The position numbers and the translations under genes are program-made. The notes below the pieces were generated by a model. It searched no databases. It was not told the DNA's origin and was given only the letters and a program-made list of their open reading frames with translations. Positions 33,571 through 42,398 of a DNA stretch of 64,000 nt are shown piece by piece. The stretch is from Leifsonia aquatica (GTDB lineage Bacteria > Actinomycetota > Actinomycetes > Actinomycetales > Microbacteriaceae): positions 34,257 to 98,256 of the forward strand of contig NZ_JACHVP010000007.1 of NCBI RefSeq assembly GCF_014190775.1. The letters run 5' to 3'. The stretch's first letter is position 1, and each line of letters opens with the position of its first letter.

Positions 33571-34079
33571 TCGTCCCACCCGGCCGCCTCGCGCACACGT
33601 CGGGCGACCTCCTGAGGCGCCGCCACGGTCGTGTCGACGACCACGTCGTCGAGCGCGGCGGCCTCCAGGATCCCGGCGAGCTCCCCCGCCCGATGGAGGT
33701 GCCACTCGAGGCCCTCGGGATCGTCGGCATGGCGCGAGCGCAGCCGCCGCTCGACGACCGCCGGCTCGGCGACGAGCCGGCAGACGAGCATTCCTTCGGC
33801 GGCCAGCGCCTCGACGTAGCGCGGCACCTCCGCCGGTTCCTCGATCACCCCGGCCAGGATGAACCGGCGCGCTCCCGCCTCTCGGTAGTTCGCGGCGAGC
33901 GCGAGGAGGTTGCGCAACTCCAGCTCGTGGTTGAAGACGTCGCCCCTGGGCGCGGGATGCAGACGGCGCAGCTGATCGAGGTCGACGACCGCGTGCGGAC
34001 CGGGTTCGAGCGCGCTGATCGCCTCCGCGACCGTCGACTTGCCGACGCCGACCGTCCCGTTGAGAAAGACGCAGTCCAT
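33546..34079 (-). CDS. P-loop NTPase/kinase of the AAA_33/zeta-like type
   Basis: A 177-residue nucleotide-binding protein with Walker A GTVGVGKST (residues 8-16), the acidic VVDLDQLRR following the first beta-alpha-beta unit, and a lid region with RRLRSRHADDPEGLEWH. This resembles small nucleoside or chloramphenicol-type kinases and zeta-like kinases. No partner antitoxin gene is seen, and the substrate is unknown. The C-terminal WDDPPRRGGE is encoded by repeat copy A, and copy B lies just beyond the start, so similar repeats bracket the gene. The ATG has only a GTGGGG upstream. Confidence 0.78.
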   Translation of the reverse strand: MDCVFLNGTVGVGKSTVAEAISALEPGPHAVVDLDQLRRLHPAPRGDVFNHELELRNLLALAANYREAGARRFILAGVIEEPAEVPRYVEALAAEGMLVCRLVAEPAVVERRLRSRHADDPEGLEWHLHRAGELAGILEAAALDDVVVDTTVAAPQEVARRVREAAGWDDPPRRGGE

Positions 34080-34093
34080 CCCCACATTCTCGC

Positions 34094-34163
34094 CCGCGAG
34101 GCGGCGCGAAGGGCACGGAAACAGGTCGAGGCGGCGGATGATTCGCCGTCTCGGCGCAGCGGG
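34094..34163 (+). repeat. Intergenic palindromic repeat, copy B
   Basis: A 70-bp unit in the same direction as copy A, 593 bp away, with 53 of 70 identical bases and no gaps. The hairpin is less perfect (TCGAG... / CTCGGCG). It sits between the divergent P-loop kinase and GH18 genes. Confidence 0.7.
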
Positions 34164-34238
34164 CGGCACTGACCATCCGAAGCGAGCCGCCGATAGTCGG
34201 CAGAGACGGCACCGGCCGTCCCGAGTGGAGGTTCCCCC

Positions 34239-36155
34239 GTGATCGACTTCCCCCGCACCGACTCCCGCCCCGCCGACTCGCCACGACGCCGGCGCTCCGC
34301 CCTCGCGGCCGCCATCCTCACCGCCGCCCTCGTCGTCGGGGGTGCGGTCGCCTCCACCGCGGCGAGCGCCGCCTCCGATCGCGTGGACGTCACCTGGACC
34401 ACCACCAACACCTGGACCACCGGGTTCCAGGCCTCCGTGGATGTCGCCAACGGCTCGACCACGAAGCTGGCGCCCTGGCAGGTGCGCTTCACCTTCCCGC
34501 ACACGCTGGTGAGCATCTGGTCGGCGGTGCAGCAGCCGTCGGAGCCGGGCACGCTCACGGTCGGAGCCCCCTCCTGGGCCACGGCCCTGACGCCGGGCGC
34601 GAAGACGAACTTCGGCCTCACCGCGACGAAGGCGGGGACGGCGGCGATCGTGCCGGCGGGCTGCAGCATCGTCGGCCTGCCCGCAGGCGTGTCCGTGCCG
34701 TGCTCGGTGAACGGCGGCCCGGTGGGTGGAGGCGGCACGACCACGCAGACCGCCACCCCGACCCCCACCGCCACCGCGACGCCGACGCCCACACCGACCC
34801 CGACGGCCACGCAGACTCCGAGTCCGACGCCCACCACGGGCGGCCTCCAGGTCACCTGGAGCACCACCTCCGAGTGGACGGCCGGCTTCCAGTCCGCCGT
34901 GCGGGTGCGCAACACCTCGGGCGCCTCGCTCAGTCCGTGGCAGCTCTCCTTCGACACCGCGGCAACGGTCGTGAGCCTGTGGGACGGAACGGCCGCGACC
35001 ACCGCCGGCGGATTCTCCGTGACGGCGCCGTCGTACGCGAAATCCCTCCCCGCGGGCGGCGAGATCACGTTCGGGCTCACATCGAACAAGGCGGCGGGCG
35101 CCGGTCTCGTCCCGACCGCCTGCCGCGTCGTCGGAGCGGACCTCCCGTGCACGATCAACGGCACGACGAGCACGCCCGAGCCCACACCCACGCCGACGCC
35201 GACCCCGACCCCGACCCCGACCGTCCCTGCGCCGTCCGGCTCCCTCCTCGTCGCCCCGTACGTCGACCTGGGTCTCTGGCCGACGGCCGACCTCACGGCC
35301 TTCAGCCAGGCGAGCGGCGTCTCGGCGGTGACCGCCGCGTTCGTCGTGGCCGACCGCAGCAGCGCCTGCTCCCCCACCTGGGCCGGCTACACGGCGTACA
35401 CGATCGGCGGCGCTCAGGACTTCCAGTCGAACATCGCGGCCTTCCAGTCGGCCGGCGGCCGCGTCGTGGCCTCGTTCGGCGGAGCCGTGAACGACGAGCT
35501 CGCACGGGTCTGCATCGATCCGGCGAAGGTCCTCGCCGCGTACACGAAGGTCGTCACCCGCTTCGGCCTCGACCGCGTGGACTTCGACATCGAGGGCGCC
35601 GACGTCTCCGATGCCGCGGCGAATCAGCGGCGCGCGACGGCGGTGGCGGCGCTGCAGAAGCAGCGCGCGGCCGCCGGGCACCCGCTGCAGGTCACCCTCA
35701 CGCTCCCGGTCATGCCGTACGGCCTCCTGGACAGCGGGCTGCGGACCATCCGCGAGTTCGCCGCCGCCGGCGTCCAGCTCTCCGCCGTGAACCTCATGAC
35801 GATGGACTACGGGACGGGCGTCACCGACATGGCGAAGGCCGCCATCGATGCCGCGACGGCGACCGCCGCGCAGCTGAAGACCGTGAGCGCGTATGCCGCG
35901 CTCTCCGACGCGCAGCGCCGCGCCCTCGTCGCCGTGACGCCCATGATCGGCGTGAACGACACCGGCGAGGTCTTCACCCTCGCGAACGCCACGACGGTCG
36001 CGGCGTACGCGAAGGCGAACGGTCTCGCCGGGCTCGGCTGGTGGGAGCTCACCCGCGACCAGCCGTGCACCGGGGGCATCCCGGCCTACATGTGCACCGG
36101 GATGTCGTCCACGCGCTGGGCCTACTCGAAGGCGTTCGTCGCGGCCGCACGCTGA
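34239..36155 (+). CDS. Secreted GH18 chitinase-like protein with two CBM2-like domains
   Basis: A 638-residue exported protein. The signal peptide ends near residue 45 (TAASAASD). CBM2-like modules lie at about 47-160 and 203-308, each with VTWxTT, GFQ, LxPWQ and a cysteine pair; TP-rich linkers join them. The catalytic domain (about 335-638) has the GH18 D-x-x-D-x-D-x-E motif in LDRVDFDIEG, with Glu452 as acid. The target is probably chitin or another insoluble polysaccharide. GTG 34239 follows GGAGG. The last 34 bp overlap a small convergent gene. Confidence 0.92.
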   Translation: MIDFPRTDSRPADSPRRRRSALAAAILTAALVVGGAVASTAASAASDRVDVTWTTTNTWTTGFQASVDVANGSTTKLAPWQVRFTFPHTLVSIWSAVQQPSEPGTLTVGAPSWATALTPGAKTNFGLTATKAGTAAIVPAGCSIVGLPAGVSVPCSVNGGPVGGGGTTTQTATPTPTATATPTPTPTPTATQTPSPTPTTGGLQVTWSTTSEWTAGFQSAVRVRNTSGASLSPWQLSFDTAATVVSLWDGTAATTAGGFSVTAPSYAKSLPAGGEITFGLTSNKAAGAGLVPTACRVVGADLPCTINGTTSTPEPTPTPTPTPTPTPTVPAPSGSLLVAPYVDLGLWPTADLTAFSQASGVSAVTAAFVVADRSSACSPTWAGYTAYTIGGAQDFQSNIAAFQSAGGRVVASFGGAVNDELARVCIDPAKVLAAYTKVVTRFGLDRVDFDIEGADVSDAAANQRRATAVAALQKQRAAAGHPLQVTLTLPVMPYGLLDSGLRTIREFAAAGVQLSAVNLMTMDYGTGVTDMAKAAIDAATATAAQLKTVSAYAALSDAQRRALVAVTPMIGVNDTGEVFTLANATTVAAYAKANGLAGLGWWELTRDQPCTGGIPAYMCTGMSSTRWAYSKAFVAAAR

Positions 36156-36298
36156 TCGGCCCCGACGACGGCGGGACCGGTGCCCTGACCGGCGCCGGTC
36201 TCGCCGTTGAGCACCGCCCAGGTCCCGAACCCGACCAGGGCGATCGCGACGAGCGCCAGGATGACGGCGACCACGACGGTCGCACGCTTGTGACTCAC
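36122..36298 (-). CDS. 58-residue single-pass membrane protein
   Basis: A small gene in the gap after the GH18 gene. It starts with GTG 36298 preceded by GGGGGAGGGT at ideal spacing. The product begins SHKRATVVVAVILALVAIAL and has one membrane helix (about 7-30), then a Gly/Ala-rich short outer tail. There is no known domain. Good start signal, codon use rich in G/C at third positions and filling of an otherwise empty gap support it. It overlaps the GH18 gene end by 34 bp. A minus-strand TAGGGT (36334-36329) could be its -10 box. Confidence 0.6.
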   Translation of the reverse strand: MSHKRATVVVAVILALVAIALVGFGTWAVLNGETGAGQGTGPAVVGADQRAAATNAFE

Positions 36299-36310
36299 GG
36301 ACCCTCCCCC

Positions 36311-36332
36311 GGGTGGACAACGGTGTCCACCC
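36311..36332. repeat. Inverted repeat upstream of the 58-residue gene
   Basis: GGGTGGACA (36311-36319) and TGTCCACCC (36324-36332) are perfect arms around ACGG. The repeat overlaps the candidate -10 box of the small membrane protein gene, so it may be an operator. It is also downstream of the FAD monooxygenase stop and could act as its terminator stem. Confidence 0.5.
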
Positions 36333-36375
36333 TACGGGGAGAACGGTAGGTTTTCGGAATCGCGCGCCGACAGGG

Positions 36376-38277
36376 TCAGACCGTCGTGGTGCGGCGCGCC
36401 CCGAGGATCGGTGCGAAGAAGGCCGCGAGCGTGTCCTTCGCCCCGAGCGGCAGCACGTGCGCGACGTACTGGTCGGGCCGCACCACGACGATCGCACCGC
36501 CGCGATCGATGCCGCGCGCCTCGAAGACGTCGTCGGCGGGATCCGCGGCGTAGACCTTCTCCTGGTCGATCAGCCCGAAGGGGCCGACCCGGGGCCGGAA
36601 CACCGACGGGACCGCCCCGAGATCGACCTCCGTGTGCGGCTGCTGGTAGACCACCTTCACGTCGAAGTGGGCATCGAGGTCGGCACCCTCCGGTGTGGAG
36701 ACCACGATCGGCGACTCGGGCGCGTGCTCCAGCCACTCGGCCAGGTCGGCGACCGCCGCAGACTCCCCGGGCGATGCCGCGTCGGCGAACACGTAGATCC
36801 GCCAACGACCGTCCGCCTTCGCGTGATGACCGAGGTGCACGGGGTTGCCGTCGCAGACCCGCGTCGCCATCGGTGACTTGAAGCGCTTGCCGAGCGGGAA
36901 GCCGGTCGCGAGGTCCTGGTTCGCGGGCTCGCCGACGAGGAGGCTCGGCGGGTACTGCGTCATGAATCCGGCCGGGAACTCCGCGGTGCGCACGTAGAAG
37001 TCCTCCAGCTCCGTCGGGTCACCGAGCTCCTCGGGCTTCGCCGCCATCAGCGACGACCACTCGCGGTCGAAGTCGATGAGGTTCTGCGCGATGACCTGGC
37101 GCTCCGCCGAGTAGGTGGCGAGCAGGCTCTCCGGGCTCCGGCCGTCGAGCACGTGCCCGAGCTTCCAGCCGAGGTTGAAGCCGTCCTGCATCGAGACGTT
37201 CATCCCCTGGCCGGCCTTAGCGCTGTGCGTGTGGCACGCGTCACCGGCGATGAACACGCGCGGCGTCCGGGTGCCGAGCTCCTCGGCGATCACGTCGTCG
37301 AACCGGTCCGTCAGGCGGTGCCCGACCTCGTAGACGCTGTGCCAGGCCACGTTCTTCACGTCGAGCACGTACGGGTGCAGGATCTCGTTGGCCTTGGCGA
37401 TGATCTGCTCGATCGTCGTCGCCCGCACCGCGCCGTTGTCGCCCTCCCTGACCTCGCCGAGGTCCACGTACATCCGGAACAGGTGGCCGCCCTCGCGCGG
37501 GATGAGGAGGATGTTGCCCGCCTCCGACTGGATCGAGCACTTGGTCCGGATGTCCGGGAAGTCGGTGACGGCCAGCACGTCCATGACACCCCAGGCGTGG
37601 TTCGCCTGGTCGCCGGCGAGCGTGCAGCCGATGGCCTCCCGCACCTTGCTGCGCGCGCCGTCGGCCCCGAGCACGTACTTCGCCCGGACGACCCGCTCCT
37701 CCCCCGCGCGCTCGCCCGCCGTGCGCACGAGTCGCACGCTCACGGGGTGCTCGGCGTCGTCGTCGACGGTCAGCCCGGCGAACTCGTAACCGTAGTCCGG
37801 GCGTATCCGGGCGGGGGCGTTCGCCATGTACTCCGCGAAGTAGTCGAGCACGCGCGCCTGGTTGACGATGAGGTGGGGCCACTCGCTGACGCCGGTGGGG
37901 TCGTCAACGGCGCGGGCGGCGCGGTGGATGCGCGACGGATCCGCCGGGTCCGGCTTCCAGAACGCCATCTCGGTGATCCGGTACGCCTCCGAGATGATCC
38001 GCTCGGCGAAGCCGAAGGCGTCGAAGGTCTCGACGCTGCGCGCCTGGATGCCGTCGGCCTGCCCGATCGCGAGCCGGCCCGGGCGGCGCTCGACGATGCG
38101 GGTCGTCACTCCCGGGAACTGCGAGAGCTGCGCCGCGGTGATCATGCCGGCCGGGCCGGTGCCGACGATGAGCACGTCGACCTCGTCGGGCAGCTCGTCG
38201 GGACGGTCGATGCCGGTCCCGGCCGCGGGCTGCACACGGGGGTCTCCTGACACGTAACCGTGGTGATGGAACTGCAC
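36376..38277 (-). CDS. FAD-dependent aromatic monooxygenase (phenol 2-/3-hydroxybenzoate 4-monooxygenase family)
   Basis: A 633-residue class A flavoprotein hydroxylase. The N-terminal Rossmann motif is VDVLIVGTGPAGMITA, the DG motif VLGADGARSKVRE, and the GD motif RVFIAGDACHTHSAKAGQG. A C-terminal thioredoxin-like domain (about 450-633) is typical of phenol hydroxylase PhyA and MobA relatives, which hydroxylate phenolic rings with NADPH and O2. The length matches that group. The GTG start is supported by GAGGAG. An IclR-type palindrome (38306-38320) lies upstream. No ring-cleavage genes are adjacent, so the substrate is open. Confidence 0.88.
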   Translation of the reverse strand: MQFHHHGYVSGDPRVQPAAGTGIDRPDELPDEVDVLIVGTGPAGMITAAQLSQFPGVTTRIVERRPGRLAIGQADGIQARSVETFDAFGFAERIISEAYRITEMAFWKPDPADPSRIHRAARAVDDPTGVSEWPHLIVNQARVLDYFAEYMANAPARIRPDYGYEFAGLTVDDDAEHPVSVRLVRTAGERAGEERVVRAKYVLGADGARSKVREAIGCTLAGDQANHAWGVMDVLAVTDFPDIRTKCSIQSEAGNILLIPREGGHLFRMYVDLGEVREGDNGAVRATTIEQIIAKANEILHPYVLDVKNVAWHSVYEVGHRLTDRFDDVIAEELGTRTPRVFIAGDACHTHSAKAGQGMNVSMQDGFNLGWKLGHVLDGRSPESLLATYSAERQVIAQNLIDFDREWSSLMAAKPEELGDPTELEDFYVRTAEFPAGFMTQYPPSLLVGEPANQDLATGFPLGKRFKSPMATRVCDGNPVHLGHHAKADGRWRIYVFADAASPGESAAVADLAEWLEHAPESPIVVSTPEGADLDAHFDVKVVYQQPHTEVDLGAVPSVFRPRVGPFGLIDQEKVYAADPADDVFEARGIDRGGAIVVVRPDQYVAHVLPLGAKDTLAAFFAPILGARRTTTV

Positions 38278-38305
38278 GGGTTCTCCTCACTTCGCTGTGG
38301 GGTCT

Positions 38306-38320
38306 GTTCGATTATCGAAC
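38306..38320. promoter_or_regulatory. 15-bp palindromic operator of the FAD monooxygenase gene
   Basis: GTTCGATTATCGAAC is a perfect 7-1-7 palindrome 29 bp upstream of the monooxygenase start. TTCG...CGAA arms are typical of IclR-family operators of aromatic catabolism. No IclR gene is in the window. Confidence 0.65.
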
Positions 38321-38413
38321 AACGAATTCTGATATCGCACACCGATCATAGGCACACGACAGCAGCGCGACAAGGGCGCGACGAAGAGAGGGAGAAAGGA
38401 TACGGCGGAATGG

Positions 38414-38486
38414 AGCCGGCTGCGGGACTCGAACCCGCGACCGCTCGCTTACAAGGCGAGTGCTCTACCAACTGAGCTAAGCCGGC
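38414..38486 (-). tRNA. tRNA-Thr (anticodon UGU)
   Basis: A complete 73-nt cloverleaf without encoded CCA. The acceptor stem GCCGGCT pairs with AGCCGGC; the D arm has TAGCTCAGTTGGTAGAGC; the anticodon stem CTCGC/GCGAG holds the loop CTTGTAA with anticodon TGT; the T arm is GCGGGTTCGAACCCGC. The anticodon makes it threonine, reading ACA and possibly ACG. It stands alone, on the minus strand, upstream of the monooxygenase gene. Confidence 0.96.
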
Positions 38487-38509
38487 GACGACGGCTGGCC
38501 CGTCGCGCA

Positions 38510-38525
38510 CCATCCTAGAGGATGG
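38510..38525. terminator. Small hairpin after the DsbA-like gene
   Basis: CCATCCT (38510-38516) and AGGATGG (38519-38525) are perfect arms around AG, next to the stop of the DsbA-like gene and upstream of the tRNA. It is short, so this is a weak call. Confidence 0.35.
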
Positions 38526-38546
38526 CGTGAGGATCGTCCGGAGGCG

Positions 38547-39440
38547 TCAGCCGGCGGACGGGGTCGGCGTGGGAGTCGCGGTCGAGGAGTACTCGTCGCC
38601 CTGCGCCTGGAGGATGAACGCCTTGAAGTCGTCGGCGCTGGTGAGCGAGCCGGTGTATGGCTTGCCGTTCACGAGCACGAGCAGCGCGTTCGTCATCTTC
38701 TTCACGTCGGAATTCGGGATGGGGCCGCTCAGCGCGCGATCGCTCGCCGTGGTCACCCAGGTCTTGAAGCGGCCGTCGTCGATGCAGGAGTCGATGTTCG
38801 AGATGCTTCCCGCCTTCGCATCCGCGACGCGCTTCTTCAGCTGCTGGTCGCTCAGGCCGGGGCTGCCCTCCTTGGGCTGCTTCTCGAACAGCGACGCGTT
38901 GAACGCCCAGAACGCGGCGGGCGAGTAGTTGGCCACGCAGGCGGCCGCGTTCGCGGCCCGGAGGGAGTATTTCGTCCCGGCCGAGTGGCTCGTGTAGATC
39001 GCGACGGGGTGCATCTCGACGGTGACCGCGCCATCCTTCACCAGCGGCTCCAGCTCCGAGAGGTTGGTGCGCTGGAAGTCGCCGCACAAGTCGCAGAGGT
39101 AGTCGGCGTAGATGCGGATGTCGACGGCAGCACCGTTGGGGTCGGGCGTGCTGGCGACCGGCTTCGAGTCGGCGGCGAGGGCGGGGGTCGTCGCGACCTT
39201 GAGGCCCGCACCGACCACGACACCGTCGCTGGCCATGTTCTTCGGGCCCGGCACGGTCGGGCGGATGGCGCCGACGATGACGACGGCGACGATGGCGATC
39301 ACGGCGAGCACGCCGATCGCGATACCGCCGCCGATCAGGGCCCTGTTGCGACGGTCCTTGCGCTGCTGGGACGTGCGGAGCTGGCGGGCTTTCTCCCGTG
39401 CGGCCGCGCGGACGTCGCCGCTCTCGTCGGGATCGGTCAT
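38547..39440 (-). CDS. Membrane-anchored DsbA-like thiol oxidoreductase
   Basis: A 297-residue protein with a charged cytoplasmic N-terminus (1-34), one membrane helix (about 35-60) and an extracytoplasmic thioredoxin fold with the active site CDLC (Cys116-Cys119) in YADYLCDLCGDFQ. It belongs to the thioredoxin_4/DsbA-like group common in actinobacteria, which oxidises or isomerises disulfides in exported proteins. Two further cysteines (AACVANY and DSCIDD) may form a structural bond. The tail is a TP-rich stretch. ATG 39440 lacks a clear ribosome-binding site. Confidence 0.88.
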   Translation of the reverse strand: MTDPDESGDVRAAAREKARQLRTSQQRKDRRNRALIGGGIAIGVLAVIAIVAVVIVGAIRPTVPGPKNMASDGVVVGAGLKVATTPALAADSKPVASTPDPNGAAVDIRIYADYLCDLCGDFQRTNLSELEPLVKDGAVTVEMHPVAIYTSHSAGTKYSLRAANAAACVANYSPAAFWAFNASLFEKQPKEGSPGLSDQQLKKRVADAKAGSISNIDSCIDDGRFKTWVTTASDRALSGPIPNSDVKKMTNALLVLVNGKPYTGSLTSADDFKAFILQAQGDEYSSTATPTPTPSAG

Positions 39441-39611
39441 GGGGGAATCACACTCTCGGGGTCGATCGGGGCTGCGCAGGGGGACGCAGCGGCGTCGTCG
39501 TGCACGAGTCGCACGCAACCGGACGATCGTATTGCGCCAGTCTGGGAATAGACCAGACGGTTGCTGGACGCGTGTGGCACGGCGTCGGCGCCTCGACCCA
39601 CGGGGCGGTCG

Positions 39612-39638
39612 TCGACACCCTCGCCGATGCCATATTAT
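39612..39638 (+). promoter_or_regulatory. Candidate promoter of the MsmK-type ATPase gene
   Basis: TCGACA (39612-39617) and TATTAT (39633-39638) with a 15-bp spacer, about 100 nt before ATG 39740. The -10 is unusually AT-rich for this DNA. The long leader between them and the ribosome-binding site contains no structure that I recognise. Confidence 0.45.
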
Positions 39639-39739
39639 GGGGGATTGCGGCGCCGATGCCCAACGGACGTCGACGCCACGTTCATCCATCACAACGGATC
39701 GTCCGGCACGTACCTGCCGGTGAAGGAGAAAAGAAAGAA

Positions 39740-40834
<1,095 letters not shown>

Positions 40835-40865
40835 GGTCGCGCGCACTAGGCTCCAACAGGAATCA

Positions 40866-40903
40866 CACTCTGCCGCAGTCCGTTCCCGGGCTGCGGCAGA
40901 GTG
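40866..40903 (+). terminator. Terminator of the MsmK-type gene
   Basis: CACTCTGCCGCAG (40866-40878) pairs perfectly with CTGCGGCAGAGTG (40891-40903) around a 12-nt loop, followed by CTTTCCCC. It lies between the ATPase and DUF4032 genes, in the same direction. Confidence 0.8.
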
Positions 40904-40939
40904 CTTTCCCCCTCAGCACCGACACCGGAAGGCACGCTC

Positions 40940-42247
40940 ATGCCCGGCTCCGTCAACATCACCGCCGCGACCGTCGACCCCGCACTGCTCGACCTCCCGT
41001 GGAACATCCCACTGGACCAGTGGTCGGCCGAGCACATCGCGCTGCTGCCGAAGGGCATCAGCCGGCACCTCGTGCGCTTCGCGAACCTCTCGGGCTACGT
41101 CATCGCCATCAAGGAGACGACGGCCGAGATGGCGCAGCGCGAGTACGACATGCTCCGCACCCTGCAGCGACTCGACGTGCCCTGCGTCGACCCGGTGGCG
41201 GTCATCAAGAACCGCACCGACGACGACGGCAACGAGCTGAACGCCGCCCTCGTCACCCGCCACCTCAAGTTCTCGCTCCCCTACCGCGCGCTGTTCTCGC
41301 AGACGCTGCGCCCCGACACCGCCACGCGGCTCGTGGATGCGCTGGCCGTGCTGCTCGTGCGCCTCCACATCGTCGGCTTCTTCTGGGGCGACGTGTCGCT
41401 CTCCAACACGCTCTTCCGCCGCGACGCCGGTTCGTTCGCCGCGTACCTCGTCGACGCCGAGACCGGCCAGCTGTACGACGGTCTCTCGAACGGCCAGCGC
41501 GAGAACGACCTCGAGATCGCCCGCGTCAACATCGCCGGCGAGCTGATGGACCTGGAGGCCGGCGGCCGGATCGACGAGGAGCTCGACCCGATCAGCGTCT
41601 CCAACGGCATCGTCGCGGCGTACCGCTCGCTCTGGAAGGAGCTGACCGGCAGCGAGTCGTTCTCGTCGTCCGAGCGCTGGCGCATCAGTCAGCGGGTCGA
41701 GCGCCTCAACGAGCTCGGCTTCGACATCGAGGAGCTCGCGATCAAGACCTCGGACGCGGGCACCACCGTCCGCATCCAGCCGAAGGTCGTCGACGCCGGG
41801 CACCACCAGCGCCGCCTGCTGCGCCTCACCGGTCTCGACACCGGCGAGAACCAGGCCCGCCGCCTCCTGAACGACCTCGACTCCTACTCCGCCACCCTGG
41901 GCAAGCAGGGACTCGACGAGGAGGCGATGGCGCACGAGTGGCTGCTGCGCGTCTTCGAGCCCGTGGTCCGCGCCATCCCGGCGGACCTGAAAGGCAAGCT
42001 GGAGCCGGCCGAGGTGTTCCACCAGCTGCTCGAGCACCGCTGGTTCATGTCGCAGCGGGAGGGCCGCGACGTGCCGCTCGCGGAGGCCCTCACGTCGTAC
42101 ATCAACGACGTGCTCCGCCACCGCCGCGACGAGGCCACCGTGATCGCGCCGCCGACGGACACCATGAGCATCCCGACCATCCGGCGCGCCGCCGGCCTCG
42201 ACGACGACGAGGACGACGACGACGACGACTGGCGTTCGAAGGTCTGA
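40940..42247 (+). CDS. DUF4032 kinase-like protein
   Basis: A 435-residue protein of the DUF4032 family, conserved in actinobacteria. The N-terminal part (about 40-190) looks like a small protein-kinase-like fold: YVIAIKETT with a possible ATP-binding lysine, RLHIVGFFWGDVSLSNTLF as a catalytic-loop-like segment, and AAYLVDAETG as the metal-binding Asp. The DUF4032 region follows (about 200-400). The C-terminus is a run of acidic residues. Substrate and role unknown. ATG 40940 follows GGAAGG; an in-frame start at 40901 lies in the terminator loop region and is rejected. Confidence 0.82.
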   Translation: MPGSVNITAATVDPALLDLPWNIPLDQWSAEHIALLPKGISRHLVRFANLSGYVIAIKETTAEMAQREYDMLRTLQRLDVPCVDPVAVIKNRTDDDGNELNAALVTRHLKFSLPYRALFSQTLRPDTATRLVDALAVLLVRLHIVGFFWGDVSLSNTLFRRDAGSFAAYLVDAETGQLYDGLSNGQRENDLEIARVNIAGELMDLEAGGRIDEELDPISVSNGIVAAYRSLWKELTGSESFSSSERWRISQRVERLNELGFDIEELAIKTSDAGTTVRIQPKVVDAGHHQRRLLRLTGLDTGENQARRLLNDLDSYSATLGKQGLDEEAMAHEWLLRVFEPVVRAIPADLKGKLEPAEVFHQLLEHRWFMSQREGRDVPLAEALTSYINDVLRHRRDEATVIAPPTDTMSIPTIRRAAGLDDDEDDDDDDWRSKV

Positions 42248-42254
42248 CCGCCCC

Positions 42255-42380
42255 GCGCAGATCTCCTCCGTTGCCCGTGCCCGCGAGCGCTAACGGAGGA
42301 GATCTTGCGCGCACCACCGCGCGCCTCCTCCGTTCCCTGAATTCCGATACCCGGCGAGAGCAGGTCTCCTCCGTTGCCCG
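42255..42380. repeat. Four-fold iterated word between convergent genes (element F)
   Basis: The word AGATCTCCTCCGTT occurs at 42259-42272, inverted at 42292-42305 (perfect 14-bp arms), partly again at 42325-42334 (CTCCTCCGTT), and at 42360-42380. There GCAGGTCTCCTCCGTTGCCCG differs from 42257-42277 at one of 21 bases. The first pair can form a terminator-like stem; the further copies are not needed for that. Confidence 0.75.
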
Positions 42381-42398
42381 CGGGGCGCCCGGAGGCGG

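Noticed and set aside
33546..34079. Toxin-antitoxin system based on a zeta-like kinase
   Set aside because: No small antitoxin gene is adjacent, and the kinase motifs also fit ordinary small-molecule kinases.
38414..38486. Possible attachment site or genomic island edge at tRNA-Thr
   Set aside because: No integrase gene and no repeat of the tRNA 3' end found in the window.
42255..42380. Possible CRISPR-like array because of repeated words
   Set aside because: Copies are in both orientations, unevenly spaced and only four; there are no cas genes.
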